Source of the DNA: Croceitalea dokdonensis DOKDO 023
Lineage (GTDB): Bacteria > Bacteroidota > Bacteroidia > Flavobacteriales > Flavobacteriaceae
Length of the DNA stretch: 64,000 nucleotides
Direction: 5' to 3'
Assembly: GCF_001306415.1 (NCBI RefSeq)
Contig: NZ_LDJX01000009.1
Span: 38,536-102,535, forward strand
In this document: piece by piece, positions 1-8,656 of the stretch
Layout: every line of letters starts with the position of its first letter
Position numbering within the stretch: position 1 is the first letter of the stretch
Notes under the pieces: model-generated
What the model was told of the DNA's origin: nothing
The model's input: only the letters and a program-made list of their open reading frames with translations
The model's database searches: none
Program-made: the position numbers and the translations under genes

Positions 1-212
1 AAGGTAATGTCCAGCAAACCCAATTTTACCTGTTTCACCCCGTAATCCTTCTGCAATATTTCCGTCAGCCGTTCGGCCAAAAAAGTACCCCTGGGTTGAA
101 TACCAATTAAAACCGTTTTGGAAAAGTCTAGGTGCCGCTCCAACAATTGGCAAGCCAAGCGATGTAAGATAATGTGAATTTCCTTGGAAGATAGTAGTAC
201 GCGTTGACCCAT
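1..212 (-). CDS. pyrR: PyrR, pyrimidine operon regulator / uracil phosphoribosyltransferase (5' part)
   Basis: This is the first 70 codons of a gene on the minus strand, cut by the window edge. I translated it directly: it starts MGQRVLLSSKEIH, followed by LIGIQPRGTFLAERL and a segment ending LGLLDIT. The spacing of the IGIQPRG segment and the LDIT segment matches the N-terminal half of PyrR, a phosphoribosyltransferase-fold protein that regulates pyr genes in response to UMP or converts uracil and PRPP to UMP. The PRPP-binding loop lies beyond the edge, so catalytic competence cannot be judged. The ATG at 212 fits the usual PyrR N-terminus. It lies about 100 bp beyond the rpsA stop, after an rpsA terminator, so it probably has its own promoter. 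Confidence 0.8.
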   Translation of the reverse strand, partial: MGQRVLLSSKEIHIILHRLACQLLERHLDFSKTVLIGIQPRGTFLAERLTEILQKDYGVKQVKLGLLDIT

Positions 213-237
213 AGAACCGTTTGCCGTATTCAGTGTA

Positions 238-245
238 CAAAAATA
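238..245 (-). promoter_or_regulatory. Candidate -7 box for pyrR
   Basis: On the minus strand this reads TATTTTTG, a full match to the flavobacterial -7 consensus TAnnTTTG, 25 nt upstream of the pyrR start and just beyond the rpsA terminator. No TTG sits at the expected 17-23 nt upstream, so the -33 half is missing and the call is tentative. Confidence 0.35.
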
Positions 246-255
246 CGCAAATAGA

Positions 256-289
256 TATAAAAGAAAAGCCCTTGGGGATTCCAAGGGCT
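256..289 (-). terminator. Rho-independent terminator of rpsA
   Basis: A perfect 9-bp stem (267-275 with 281-289) and a 5-nt loop lie 25 bp past the rpsA stop. On the minus strand the stem is followed by the T-rich run TTTTCTTTTATA. It separates rpsA from pyrR. Confidence 0.85.
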
Positions 290-313
290 CTCATATTCAC
301 TATGGTCAACAAA

Positions 314-2182
314 CTACTTTTTCTTGGCGTCTGCTTCCATTTTATCCTTCAATGCTTGTAACTGGGAATTTGCATCTCCCAAAGTTGGGGCCGCCTCATC
401 CGCAGAGGCCGCCATTTTCTTTTTGGCGGTGCGTACGTTGCGCTCTTCTTGCTCCCTAAAAATAGCCGTATGACTGGCCACTACGCGCTTAAAGTCCTTG
501 TTGAACTCAATGACCTTGAATTCTACCTCTTCACCTTTGGTGATTTTCTTACCATCCTCTTTTTCCATGTGTCTTGATGGAATAAAGCCAGTGATATCCT
601 CATTGAACATTACGGTAGCACCTTTGTCCACGATATCGGAAACAGCTGCTTTGTGTATGGTACCTTCAGCAAACTCAGTTTCGTATTTATCCCAAGGATT
701 CTCCGTGGTCTGCTTGTGTCCAAGGCTTAATTTTCTACCATCAACATCCAACTCCAGGACCTCAACTTCCAAGGTGTCGCTCACATTTACAAACTCAGAT
801 GGATGCTTGATTTTCTTGGTCCAAGAAAGATCGGAAATATAGATAAGGCCATCAATGCCCTCTTCCATTTCAACAAAAACACCAAAGTTGGTAAAGTTCC
901 TTACGATACCTTTATGTCTGGAACCAACAGGATACTTAGATGTAATATCTGTCCATGGGTCTGGCGTTAACTGCTTAATACCAAGGGACATTTTTCTGTC
1001 TTCCCTATCCAAGGTCAGGACAACGGCTTCAACCTCGTCACCCACTTTTACAAAATCTTGGGCAGAACGCAGATGCGTAGACCACGACATCTCGGAAACG
1101 TGGATTAGGCCTTCCACACCTTCAGCCACTTCTATAAACGCTCCATAATCTGCAATTACGACTACTTTACCTTTTACCTTGTCCCCTATTTTAATTTCAT
1201 CGCCAAGGGCATCCCATGGGTGCTTTTCTAGTTGCTTAAGACCTAGCTGTATTCTGGATTTGTTATCATCAAAATCAAGAATTACAACGTTCATTTTTTG
1301 GTCTAGTTCCACAACCTCGTTCGGGTGGTTGATTCTGCTCCAGCTCAAATCCGTAATGTGGATAAGACCGTCTACACCACCAAGGTCTATAAACACTCCA
1401 TAAGAGGTAATGTTCTTTACAACACCTTCCAGTACCTGACCTTTTTCCAATTGGCCAATGATCTCCTTTTTCTGCTCCTCAATATCCGCCTCAATAAGGG
1501 CTTTATGGGAAACCACAACGTTTTTGAACTCGTGGTTGATTTTGACTACTTTAAATTCCATGGTTTTACCCACGTACTGGTCATAATCACGTATGGGCTT
1601 CACATCAATTTGTGAACCGGGCAAGAAAGCCTCAATACCAAATACGTCTACGATCATCCCACCTTTGGTTCTGCATTTTACAAAACCGGTTACAATTTCC
1701 TCCTTGTCATGGGCCGCATTTACGCGATCCCAAGCCATGATGGTCCTTGCTTTCCTGTGCGAGAGTACCAATTGACCGGTTTTATCTTCCCTAATATCAA
1801 TAAGCACCTCTACTTTATCACCAACTTTTAAATCTGGATTGTATCTAAATTCGTTCAAAGAAATTACGCCCTCTGACTTTGCATTGATGTCAATAATGGC
1901 CTCACGGTCCGTCATGTGCACAACGTGACCTTCTACCACCTCTGCATCGGCAGTGTCTACAAAGTTTTCTTCCACCAAGGATTCAAACTCCTTCAATTTG
2001 GTATCGTCCACACGTTCAATACCCTCTTCGTACTTATCCCAATCAAAATTTTCCAAAAATTCCTTTGGATCTTGTTTAGGGGTTTCTTTTTTGGTTTCTA
2101 CTACCTCTTGAAGTGTTTCGGTAGCTTCTGTTGTTGCTGTAACGGTTTCTGCCGCCTCAGCTGGTTTTTGTTCTTCAGCCAT
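314..2182 (-). CDS. rpsA: 30S ribosomal protein S1
   Basis: This is a 622-residue S1 protein that binds mRNA and the 30S subunit during translation initiation. After an acidic, Thr/Glu-rich N-terminal extension (residues 1-60) there are six S1 (OB-fold) repeats at roughly 80-145, 160-225, 245-315, 330-405, 418-490 and 505-575. Repeats three to five carry the clear signature YGVFIDLGGVDGLIH or close variants, while repeats one, two and six are more divergent, as in other S1 proteins. The C-terminus is Lys/Ala-rich. The gene stands alone, with a strong promoter about 110 nt upstream and a terminator after the stop. Bacteroidetes mRNAs mostly lack Shine-Dalgarno sequences, so S1-type recruitment may matter more here; that is general knowledge of the phylum. 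Confidence 0.97.
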   Translation of the reverse strand: MAEEQKPAEAAETVTATTEATETLQEVVETKKETPKQDPKEFLENFDWDKYEEGIERVDDTKLKEFESLVEENFVDTADAEVVEGHVVHMTDREAIIDINAKSEGVISLNEFRYNPDLKVGDKVEVLIDIREDKTGQLVLSHRKARTIMAWDRVNAAHDKEEIVTGFVKCRTKGGMIVDVFGIEAFLPGSQIDVKPIRDYDQYVGKTMEFKVVKINHEFKNVVVSHKALIEADIEEQKKEIIGQLEKGQVLEGVVKNITSYGVFIDLGGVDGLIHITDLSWSRINHPNEVVELDQKMNVVILDFDDNKSRIQLGLKQLEKHPWDALGDEIKIGDKVKGKVVVIADYGAFIEVAEGVEGLIHVSEMSWSTHLRSAQDFVKVGDEVEAVVLTLDREDRKMSLGIKQLTPDPWTDITSKYPVGSRHKGIVRNFTNFGVFVEMEEGIDGLIYISDLSWTKKIKHPSEFVNVSDTLEVEVLELDVDGRKLSLGHKQTTENPWDKYETEFAEGTIHKAAVSDIVDKGATVMFNEDITGFIPSRHMEKEDGKKITKGEEVEFKVIEFNKDFKRVVASHTAIFREQEERNVRTAKKKMAASADEAAPTLGDANSQLQALKDKMEADAKKK

Positions 2183-2297
2183 CTGCTGATTAAAATTTGT
2201 ATTTCACGGGATGCACAAGAGCCAAACGATTACCGTAAAAGTTGTTATTGTTTTCTTTTGTTCCTTTTTTTCTCTTGCCTTCGTTAAAAAAGGAGTG

Positions 2298-2327
2298 CAA
2301 AAATACAATTAAATATCTGTTTTACAA
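2298..2327 (-). promoter_or_regulatory. rpsA promoter (flavobacterial type)
   Basis: On the minus strand TTG (2327-2325), a 19-nt spacer and TATTTTTG (2305-2298) match the TTG-N17-23-TAnnTTTG consensus exactly. Predicted transcription would start near 2291, leaving a leader of about 110 nt before the rpsA ATG. No obvious leader hairpin was found by eye. Confidence 0.75.
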
Positions 2328-2375
2328 AGTATTGTTGTTTTTGCTGTCAGGACCCAAAAACAGTGCTACCATTAC

Positions 2376-2407
2376 TTGATGTTATGTGACTTATTTACTT
2401 ATCTTGT
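2376..2407 (+). promoter_or_regulatory. Candidate promoter of the LysM gene
   Basis: TTG (2376-2378), 21 nt, then TATCTTGT (2400-2407), which matches six of the eight -7 positions (TA, the two free positions, TT) with GT in place of TG at the end. It lies 40 nt upstream of the start codon at 2447 in the divergent rpsA/LysM gap. Confidence 0.4.
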
Positions 2408-2446
2408 GTCCTAATTTTAACAAATAACTAATAATAAATAAGGAGT

Positions 2447-2827
2447 ATGAGTGTAAAAGCTAAATATCAGGCGGTGCTTGACCTTGGGCAACAGTTGGGA
2501 ATCAAAAACGGAGACGTTACCGAGGATGGTGGGGTTCTTAAAATAAAAGGTGAGGCCAATACGCCTTACGTTAAAAATGTACTTTGGGATAAAATAAAGG
2601 AAATTGGTGGAGAGAGCGCTGCAGACATCAAGGCTAATATTTCCGTTTCTGATGATTCCGTCTACCACAGACATACTGTAAAAAGCGGGGAGTCTCTAAG
2701 CAAGATTGCCAAGCACTACTATGGTGACCCTATGAAATATACCAAAATCTTTGATGCCAACACTAATATCTTGAAGAATCCAGATGTGATTCATCCGGAC
2801 CAAGAGTTGGTAATTCCCAACCTCTAA
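2447..2827 (+). CDS. BON-like/LysM protein resembling Kbp (YgaU)
   Basis: A 126-residue protein without a signal peptide. Residues 1-70 resemble the BON-like half of E. coli Kbp (YgaU), a cytoplasmic potassium-binding protein. Residues 73-125 form a LysM domain with HTVKSGESLSKIAKHYYG, then KIFDANTNIL and an HPDQELVIP ending. The two-domain order, the lack of an export signal and the C-terminal motif match Kbp closely, although the BON part is shorter than in E. coli. Whether it binds potassium is inferred. It faces away from rpsA and is convergent with cmk, with which it shares a bidirectional terminator. Confidence 0.85.
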   Translation: MSVKAKYQAVLDLGQQLGIKNGDVTEDGGVLKIKGEANTPYVKNVLWDKIKEIGGESAADIKANISVSDDSVYHRHTVKSGESLSKIAKHYYGDPMKYTKIFDANTNILKNPDVIHPDQELVIPNL

Positions 2828-2852
2828 AACATAGGCTAAAGAAATCAAAATT

Positions 2853-2878
2853 AAAATCCGCAATAAACTGCGGATTTT
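2853..2878. terminator. Bidirectional terminator between the LysM gene and cmk
   Basis: A 10-bp stem (2853-2862 with 2869-2878) and a 6-nt loop. It is followed by T residues on the plus strand and by TTAATTTTG on the minus strand, so it can end both convergent transcripts. Confidence 0.85.
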
Positions 2879-2884
2879 TTTTGA

Positions 2885-3577
2885 TTAAAGCTTCTCTATA
2901 ATCCGTATGGCCAAATTATAAATCCGCTCAAACTGCTCTTTTAAACCCATGTCACTGTTGTCAAACAAAATGGCGTCATCGGCTCTACGTAATGGGGACT
3001 CTTCTCTATTTGAGTCTATGTAATCCCTCTTTTGAACATTTTCCAATACTTCTCCATAAGTGATGTTATCTCCACGCTCTAACAGCTCCCTGTACCTTCT
3101 GGTGGCCCTGGCATCCGCTGAGGCGGTCATAAATAGTTTCAGCTCCGCATGGGGGAAGACCACTGTTCCTATATCACGTCCGTCCATTACAATGCCTTTG
3201 GCCTTGCCCATTTCTTGTTGTATGGCCACCAATTTTTCCCTCACTGCCTTTACTGTGGCAACTTGGCTCACAAATCTGGAAACTTGCATGGTACGGATTT
3301 CCGTTTCTACATTTTTCCCGTTCAGCAACATATCTGAGCGACCTGTTTGTTCATTAGGCAGAAAACCAAGCTGAATGTCTTTCAACTTTAAGCATAGCTC
3401 AGATGCCTTAAATCCATCTTCTGAAATCAACCCATGATGCAGTGCATACAAAGTGACAGCCCGGTACATAGCACCCGTATCCACATAAATATAACCTAGG
3501 GCAGCTGCCAACTGTTTTGCAATAGTACTTTTACCAGTAGAAGAAAAGCCATCAATGGCAATGGTAATCTTGTGCAT
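2885..3577 (-). CDS. cmk: (d)CMP kinase
   Basis: Cytidylate kinase phosphorylates CMP and dCMP with ATP in pyrimidine nucleotide supply. With the start at 3577 the protein is 230 residues, the usual size. It begins MHKITIAIDG and carries the P-loop GFSSTGKST at residues 10-18, followed by VDTGAMYRAVTL and the MDGRDIGTVVFP segment. An upstream in-frame ATG at 3628 would add 17 residues of no recognisable character, so I chose the later start. Downstream of lon in the same direction; a small ORF sits between them. Confidence 0.93.
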   Translation of the reverse strand: MHKITIAIDGFSSTGKSTIAKQLAAALGYIYVDTGAMYRAVTLYALHHGLISEDGFKASELCLKLKDIQLGFLPNEQTGRSDMLLNGKNVETEIRTMQVSRFVSQVATVKAVREKLVAIQQEMGKAKGIVMDGRDIGTVVFPHAELKLFMTASADARATRRYRELLERGDNITYGEVLENVQKRDYIDSNREESPLRRADDAILFDNSDMGLKEQFERIYNLAIRIIEKL

Positions 3578-3590
3578 AGTCCAAAGGTAG

Positions 3591-3698
3591 CTAAATTTGC
3601 TTAGCGGTAGTCGCTGGCTTTTCATCAATACGCTTTACGCTAGGACAATTTCCATAACCTTTTCGCCCAGCAACACAACGTCCAAAATTAAGCTTCAA
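3591..3698 (-). CDS. Possible 35-residue small protein between lon and cmk
   Basis: A TTG-initiated frame begins 2 nt after the lon stop and ends 13 nt before the chosen cmk start, filling the gap almost exactly. It starts (M)KLNFGRCVAGRKGYGNC and continues PSVKRIDEKPATTAKQI. The composition is protein-like: Gly/Arg/Lys-rich, with two cysteines ten residues apart. There is no ATG in this frame and I do not recognise the family. The frame overlaps the rejected upstream cmk extension. Its tight fit suggests a real gene, but length alone could be chance. Confidence 0.35.
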   Translation of the reverse strand: MKLNFGRCVAGRKGYGNCPSVKRIDEKPATTAKQI

Positions 3699-3700
3699 GG

Positions 3701-6151
3701 CTACAATTTTTTAGCGTTTTTTACTTTTTGTTTTGTGATGGCCAAATCAATAACCTCGCTCATATCGCTGACATAATGGAATACAAGGCCTTTTAGATAA
3801 TCTGCCTTGATTTCCTGAATGTCCTTAAGATTCTCTTTACAAAGGATGATTTCCTTGATTTTGGCACGTTTTGCCGCAAGAATTTTTTCCTTGACACCGC
3901 CAACTGGAAGCACTTTGCCACGTAAGGTGATTTCCCCTGTCATAGCCACGCTCTTTTTTACCTTTCTTTGGGTAAAGAGGGATACCAGCGAGGTCAGCAT
4001 GGTTATCCCTGCACTGGGGCCATCTTTAGGCGTTGCCCCCTCTGGTACATGGATATGTACATTGTACTTCTCAAAAACCTCTGGGTTAATGTTGAACAAA
4101 TCTGCATTGGATTTTATGTACTCCATGGCAATGGTTGCGGACTCTTTCATCACCTTGCCCAAATTCCCCGTGATATTTAGGCTTCCCTTGCCTTTTGATA
4201 ATATGGATTCTATAAATAGGATATCACCGCCAACACTGGTCCAGGCCAATCCCGTGACCACCCCCGCAACATCATTGTTCTCATATTTGTCACGTTCCAT
4301 TCTTGCAGGTCCAAGGACTTTTTCCACATGGTCATTGGTCACCTTAATGTCATACGACTCCTCCATTGCAATATTCTTCGCAGCATAACGTACCATTTTG
4401 GCAATCTGCTTTTCCAGTCCACGTACACCGGATTCCCGTGTGTAACCCTCTACTATTTTCTCCAATTGGAGTTTTCCAATTTTAAGATCCTTAGCGGTAA
4501 GGCCATGCTCTGTTAATTGCTTGGGCAAAAGGTGTTTTTTGGCAATTTCAACCTTTTCCTCTATGGTATAGCCAGTTACGTTAATAATTTCCATACGGTC
4601 CCGAAGCGCAGGTTGTATGGCTCCAAGATTATTGGCCGTGGCTATGAACATGACCTTCGAAAGGTCATAGCCCATTTCCAGGAAATTATCATAGAACTCA
4701 CTATTTTGTTCTGGATCCAAAACCTCTAGCATGGCAGAAGAGGGATCACCCTGATGGCTATTGGAGAGTTTGTCTATTTCATCCAGAATAAAAACAGGGT
4801 TAGATGTCCCAGCCTTTTTCAGGCTTTGGATAATTCGCCCAGGCATGGCGCCAATGTAGGTTTTTCTATGCCCCCTTATTTCGGCCTCATCTCGCAACCC
4901 TCCCAATGAAATCCTTACATATTCGCGCCCCAAGGCCTCTGCAACAGATTTGCCCAATGAGGTTTTACCAACCCCTGGAGGTCCGTACAGACACAAAATG
5001 GGGGACTTCATATCATTGCGCAATTTTAGAACTGCCAAATATTCAATAATTCGTCTTTTTACCTCCTCTAAACCATAATGGTCACGGTCCAAAATGCGCT
5101 GTGCCCTTTTTAAATCAAACTTATCCTTGGAAAACAACTCCCATGGCAATTCCAAAAATAGGTCCAGATAATTACGCTGAATGGAGTATTCTGCCACCTG
5201 CGGGTTCATGCGCTGCATTTTGGCCAATTCTTTTTCAAAATGTTCCCTTACTTTTTTGGACCATTTTTTCTTTTTGGCCTTCACCCGCATTTCATCCACT
5301 TCTTCTTCATAGGACAGGCCGCCCAGCTCCTCTTGTATGGTCTTCATTTGCTGGTGAAGAAAATACTCCCGTTGCTGCTGGTCCATATCTGAACGAACCT
5401 TGGATTGGATATCATTTTTTAGCTCCAACTTTTGGAGTTCTAAATTCATGTATTTTAAAGTGGCCAAGGCACGTTCCTGCAAATCTGGAACTTCCAATAA
5501 ATGTTGTTTTTCTGTCATCCCCAAGTTTAGGTTGGATGATACGAAATTGATTAAAAACGAATTGCTTTGGATATTTTTAATGGCGAAGGTGGCCTCCGTG
5601 GGAATATTTGGATTGTCTTTTATGATTTTATAGGCCAACTCTTTGATGCTGTCTATGATGGCCAAAAATTCTTCATCATCCTTATCAGGTCGTTTTTCCT
5701 CTGCCTCCCTTATGGTAGCCGTCATATAGGGTTCCTCTGTGAGTACCTCTGCAACTTCAAATCTTTTTTTCCCTTGGATAATAACGGTGGTATTCCCATC
5801 TGGCATCTGCAATACCCTAAGAATTCTCGCCACGGTTCCCGTGGTATGGATGTCTTTAACACGGGGATTCTCTATCTCTTCATCCTTTTGGGAGACTACG
5901 CCAATGGTCTTATTGCCATTGTTGGCATCCTTTATAAGGTTAATGGATTTATCCCTCCCAGCGGTAATAGGTATGACCACCCCTGGAAATAAAACCGTAT
6001 TTCTTAAGGGCAAAATCGGGATGGTCTCCGGTAAGCTTTCCTTGTTCATCTCTTCCTCATCCTCCGGTGTTAGCAATGGAATCAATTCCGCATCTTCATC
6101 AATTCCCTGTAAGGACATATTGTCAATATTTCCAAATTTTAAACTTCCCAT
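3701..6151 (-). CDS. lon: ATP-dependent protease La (Lon)
   Basis: An 816-residue LonA-type protease that unfolds and degrades damaged and regulatory proteins in the cytoplasm. In order it shows the N-terminal substrate-binding LAN domain (about 44-240, starting [15 protein letters not shown]), a helical linker, and the AAA+ domain with Walker A GPPGVGKT at 390-397 and Walker B FILDEIDK near 454-461. The C-terminal peptidase domain has the catalytic dyad Ser713 (in PKDGPSAG) and Lys756 (in GGVKEKIL), 43 residues apart as in E. coli Lon. It is full length. A perfect inverted repeat lies in its upstream region. Confidence 0.97.
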   Translation of the reverse strand: MGSLKFGNIDNMSLQGIDEDAELIPLLTPEDEEEMNKESLPETIPILPLRNTVLFPGVVIPITAGRDKSINLIKDANNGNKTIGVVSQKDEEIENPRVKDIHTTGTVARILRVLQMPDGNTTVIIQGKKRFEVAEVLTEEPYMTATIREAEEKRPDKDDEEFLAIIDSIKELAYKIIKDNPNIPTEATFAIKNIQSNSFLINFVSSNLNLGMTEKQHLLEVPDLQERALATLKYMNLELQKLELKNDIQSKVRSDMDQQQREYFLHQQMKTIQEELGGLSYEEEVDEMRVKAKKKKWSKKVREHFEKELAKMQRMNPQVAEYSIQRNYLDLFLELPWELFSKDKFDLKRAQRILDRDHYGLEEVKRRIIEYLAVLKLRNDMKSPILCLYGPPGVGKTSLGKSVAEALGREYVRISLGGLRDEAEIRGHRKTYIGAMPGRIIQSLKKAGTSNPVFILDEIDKLSNSHQGDPSSAMLEVLDPEQNSEFYDNFLEMGYDLSKVMFIATANNLGAIQPALRDRMEIINVTGYTIEEKVEIAKKHLLPKQLTEHGLTAKDLKIGKLQLEKIVEGYTRESGVRGLEKQIAKMVRYAAKNIAMEESYDIKVTNDHVEKVLGPARMERDKYENNDVAGVVTGLAWTSVGGDILFIESILSKGKGSLNITGNLGKVMKESATIAMEYIKSNADLFNINPEVFEKYNVHIHVPEGATPKDGPSAGITMLTSLVSLFTQRKVKKSVAMTGEITLRGKVLPVGGVKEKILAAKRAKIKEIILCKENLKDIQEIKADYLKGLVFHYVSDMSEVIDLAITKQKVKNAKKL

Positions 6152-6178
6152 ATTTTTATTATTCGGTCATTCTGTCAT

Positions 6179-6198
6179 TTACGGACACACATCCGTAA
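6179..6198. promoter_or_regulatory. Inverted repeat upstream of lon
   Basis: TTACGGA, six bases, TCCGTAA: a perfect 7-bp inverted repeat 28-47 nt upstream of the lon start, in the divergent gap to the ECF sigma gene. It could be an operator or an mRNA hairpin. No clear TAnnTTTG box was found for either gene in this gap. Confidence 0.45.
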
Positions 6199-6342
6199 GA
6201 ATCAATTTTCACTTTAGCACCCAGTAAAACCGTCTAAACAAGCTAAAACAGCTACACTCTTACCCTGGTTGCGTTCCCATAGTGCAATAGCTGTGCCACG
6301 CCATGGATTAAATAAAAGAAGAAAAGTGTAACAAATTGTAAT

Positions 6343-6933
6343 TTGGGTCATCTATTCCCTAAACCAAACAACTTTTTGAGCCAAAAAAGTGAACATACAG
6401 AATCCCTAGTGGAGGCATGCTTACAAGGAAAACCAAGTGCACAATTGGCATTGTACAATCAATATTACAAGGCCATGTACAATACTGCATTAAGAATTGT
6501 AAAGCATACCGCAGAGGCCGAGGATATTATGCAAGAATCATTTTTAAATGCATTTACAAAACTGCACACCTTCAAAGGAGAGGTTTCCTTTGGGGCATGG
6601 TTAAAAAAAATAGTCATCAACAACAGCATTTACCACTATAGAAAACAGCAGAAAAACAGTGCAGTTGCCATTGAAGATGTTGTATACAAGGTCAAGGACA
6701 ATGACGGAATTGGGCTAGAAGACCATGGTTTTACAGAACTGAAGGCTCAAAAAGTGATGGATACCATGAATAGTTTAAAAGACAATTACAGAATTTCTTT
6801 GACCTTACATTTAATAGAAGGGTATGATTATGAGGAAATTGGACAAATTATGGATATAAGTTATGCCAACTGTAGAACGATGATCTCTAGGGCAAAGACG
6901 AGTCTAAGAAAAAAATTAATCAACGTATTGTGA
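6343..6933 (+). CDS. ECF RNA polymerase sigma factor
   Basis: A sigma-70 family factor of the extracytoplasmic-function type. It holds region 2 (about residues 35-100, with AEDIMQESFLNAFTKL and FGAWLKKIVINNSIYHYRK) and region 4 (about 135-190, with the helix-turn-helix segment YDYEEIGQIMDISYANCR). The longest frame starts at TTG 6343; another TTG at 6376 (LSQKSEHTE) is equally plausible, and there is no ATG before region 2. Its stop overlaps the next gene by one base, and the operon encodes a membrane anti-sigma-like protein and two secreted proteins. This implies control of surface functions. Confidence 0.9.
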   Translation: MGHLFPKPNNFLSQKSEHTESLVEACLQGKPSAQLALYNQYYKAMYNTALRIVKHTAEAEDIMQESFLNAFTKLHTFKGEVSFGAWLKKIVINNSIYHYRKQQKNSAVAIEDVVYKVKDNDGIGLEDHGFTELKAQKVMDTMNSLKDNYRISLTLHLIEGYDYEEIGQIMDISYANCRTMISRAKTSLRKKLINVL

Positions 6934-7496
6934 TGAAGCAAAAGGATACCATAACAACACTTTTTGAGAGGCTTAAGGGCGAATTTGACCTGGGGCATCC
7001 AGCCGATGGCCATCAACAACGCTTCTTAGAAAAGCTGAACAAGTCCGCAGGTACAGTGGCTTTGGGTAAAAAAAACAAAAGCTGGTGGAAACCGCTTACC
7101 GTAGCGGCAAGTATAGTAGTAATGGCCGTTTTGGGCTTTACATTTATAGCTATACCTACCAACCGCGAGCAACGTATGGTAGATATATCACCTGAAGCTT
7201 CAAAAACACAGTTTTATTTTGCGGGCCTTATTGAGGAACAAGTACAATTGTTGAAGAATGAAAAGTCTCCAGAAACTGAAAAATTGGTGCTCGATGCGCT
7301 CAACCAATTAGGACAATTAAAAAAGGATTATGAAAAGTTAGAAAAAGATTTGATTGGCGGTGGAGACAGTAAACTTATTCTAAATGCCATGATCATCAAT
7401 TACCAAACAAGAATTGATCTTTTACAGGAGGTGTTGCAAACCATAGACAGAATAAAAAATTATAAAAAGAAAAACAATGAGAATGATATTATCTAA
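6933..7496 (+). CDS. Membrane protein, probable anti-sigma factor
   Basis: A 187-residue protein with a cytoplasmic N-terminus of about 47 residues (LFERLKGEFDLGHPADGHQ), one transmembrane segment around 52-72, and a charged, helical C-terminal region likely in the periplasm. This architecture and its position directly after an ECF sigma gene support an anti-sigma role; no classical ZAS zinc motif is visible. An upstream in-frame GTG at 6930 is possible, but the ATG at 6933 overlaps the sigma stop and is preferred. It overlaps the next gene by 20 bp. Confidence 0.7.
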   Translation: MKQKDTITTLFERLKGEFDLGHPADGHQQRFLEKLNKSAGTVALGKKNKSWWKPLTVAASIVVMAVLGFTFIAIPTNREQRMVDISPEASKTQFYFAGLIEEQVQLLKNEKSPETEKLVLDALNQLGQLKKDYEKLEKDLIGGGDSKLILNAMIINYQTRIDLLQEVLQTIDRIKNYKKKNNENDII

Positions 7497-8577
7497 AAGC
7501 ATTACCCTATGCCTCACTTTAATGACCATGGTGGCTTCTGCCATGCCCAATGAAGGAGAATTTAAAGGAAAACATACCAAAGAGAAAACAATTAAGAAGG
7601 AATTTAACAGCTCCGCGACAGGACTGTTGAAAGTAAAAAACAGTTATGGTAATTTGAACATCACCTCTTGGAACCAAGATAAAATATCCATAGAAGTACA
7701 TATTAAAGCAAACGGAAACAATGAAGACAAGGTAATTGATCGCCTATCCGAAATTGATGTAGATTTTGAGAATAGCGCCACTATGGTCTCGGCCATAACC
7801 AGATTTGGGCAACGCAACAGAAGTTGGAACTGGGGATGGGGCAAAAACAACAATGTAAACGTCCAAGTAAACTATACCATTAAACTACCTATAAAAGGCA
7901 GTGTAGATTTAAGTAATGATTATGGCAGTATTTTTTTGGACCGAATAGACGGACACGCCAAAATAAGTTGTGACTATGGAAAAATGGATATTGGAGAGCT
8001 TCGCGGACGTAACAATGAACTGCGTTTTGACTATACTTCGCGCTCTACATTTGACTATATTGAAAGTGCCAGCATCATAGCAGACTATTCCAGTTTCACC
8101 ATAGAAAAATCAGGAGACCTAAAAGTAACTGCAGATTATAGCAATGGAACAGTTAAGGAAATGGCAGACCTCAGCTTTACATCGGATTACGGGTCCATGA
8201 CCATTGAAAGTGTCCAAAACGTATCTGGCAATGGGGACTATTTTGGTCTAAAATTGGGAAAGGTTTATGGCGATATAAGCCTTACGGCGGATTATGGTTC
8301 CATAAAAATTGCTGAGCTTACGGAACAGGCGGGTGATGTAAGCATAAGATCAGATTACACGGGCATCCGGATTGGTTACCAAAGCAACCACAATTTTGAT
8401 TTCGAAATTACAACGGAATATGCCGGGGTAAAAGGAAAAGAAGAGTTTACAGTTAATATCAGTAAAGAAAAGTCAGGAGATAAGTACTACAAAGGATTCT
8501 ACGGGAAAGAGGGTTCTGGAAACAGCATTACCATTACAAGCGAGTACGGCGGAATTACATTTGAACGCGTTGAATAG
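7477..8577 (+). CDS. Secreted DUF4097-like beta-repeat protein
   Basis: A 366-residue protein with a signal peptide (residues 1-22, MVASAMP cleavage region). From residue 148 to 357 it iterates a short unit with Asp-Tyr (later Glu-Tyr) and a following Gly/Ser, at residues 148, 166, 185, 203, 220, 237, 254, 272, 293, 314 and 356. The period is about 18 residues, which suggests a parallel beta-helix. This fits the DUF4097/DUF2807 class of putative adhesins. It overlaps the anti-sigma gene, so it belongs to the ECF operon. The substrate or partner is unknown. Confidence 0.75.
   Translation: MRMILSKSITLCLTLMTMVASAMPNEGEFKGKHTKEKTIKKEFNSSATGLLKVKNSYGNLNITSWNQDKISIEVHIKANGNNEDKVIDRLSEIDVDFENSATMVSAITRFGQRNRSWNWGWGKNNNVNVQVNYTIKLPIKGSVDLSNDYGSIFLDRIDGHAKISCDYGKMDIGELRGRNNELRFDYTSRSTFDYIESASIIADYSSFTIEKSGDLKVTADYSNGTVKEMADLSFTSDYGSMTIESVQNVSGNGDYFGLKLGKVYGDISLTADYGSIKIAELTEQAGDVSIRSDYTGIRIGYQSNHNFDFEITTEYAGVKGKEEFTVNISKEKSGDKYYKGFYGKEGSGNSITITSEYGGITFERVE
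7918..8547 (+). repeat. Asp-Tyr repeat region of the DUF4097-like protein
   Basis: Eleven degenerate coding units of about 54 bp (17-21 codons), each marked by DY or EY and a nearby Gly. The repeat shows in the protein far more clearly than in the DNA, which suggests selection on the fold and not recent duplication. Confidence 0.7.
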
Positions 8578-8656
8578 TAATGCATGTCCGCCTGAAACGC
8601 AAAACTACACCCATGCTTTCTATTGCAAATTAATAATAAACTTTAATCTAAAAAAA

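Noticed and set aside
2441..2445. AGGAG just before the LysM start codon
   Set aside because: Only one base separates it from the ATG, too close for a Shine-Dalgarno site, and genes here generally lack such sites.
3819..4388. A 189-codon open frame on the plus strand inside lon
   Set aside because: It lies fully antisense to the conserved AAA+ and protease domains of lon and its sequence looks like a frame shadow.
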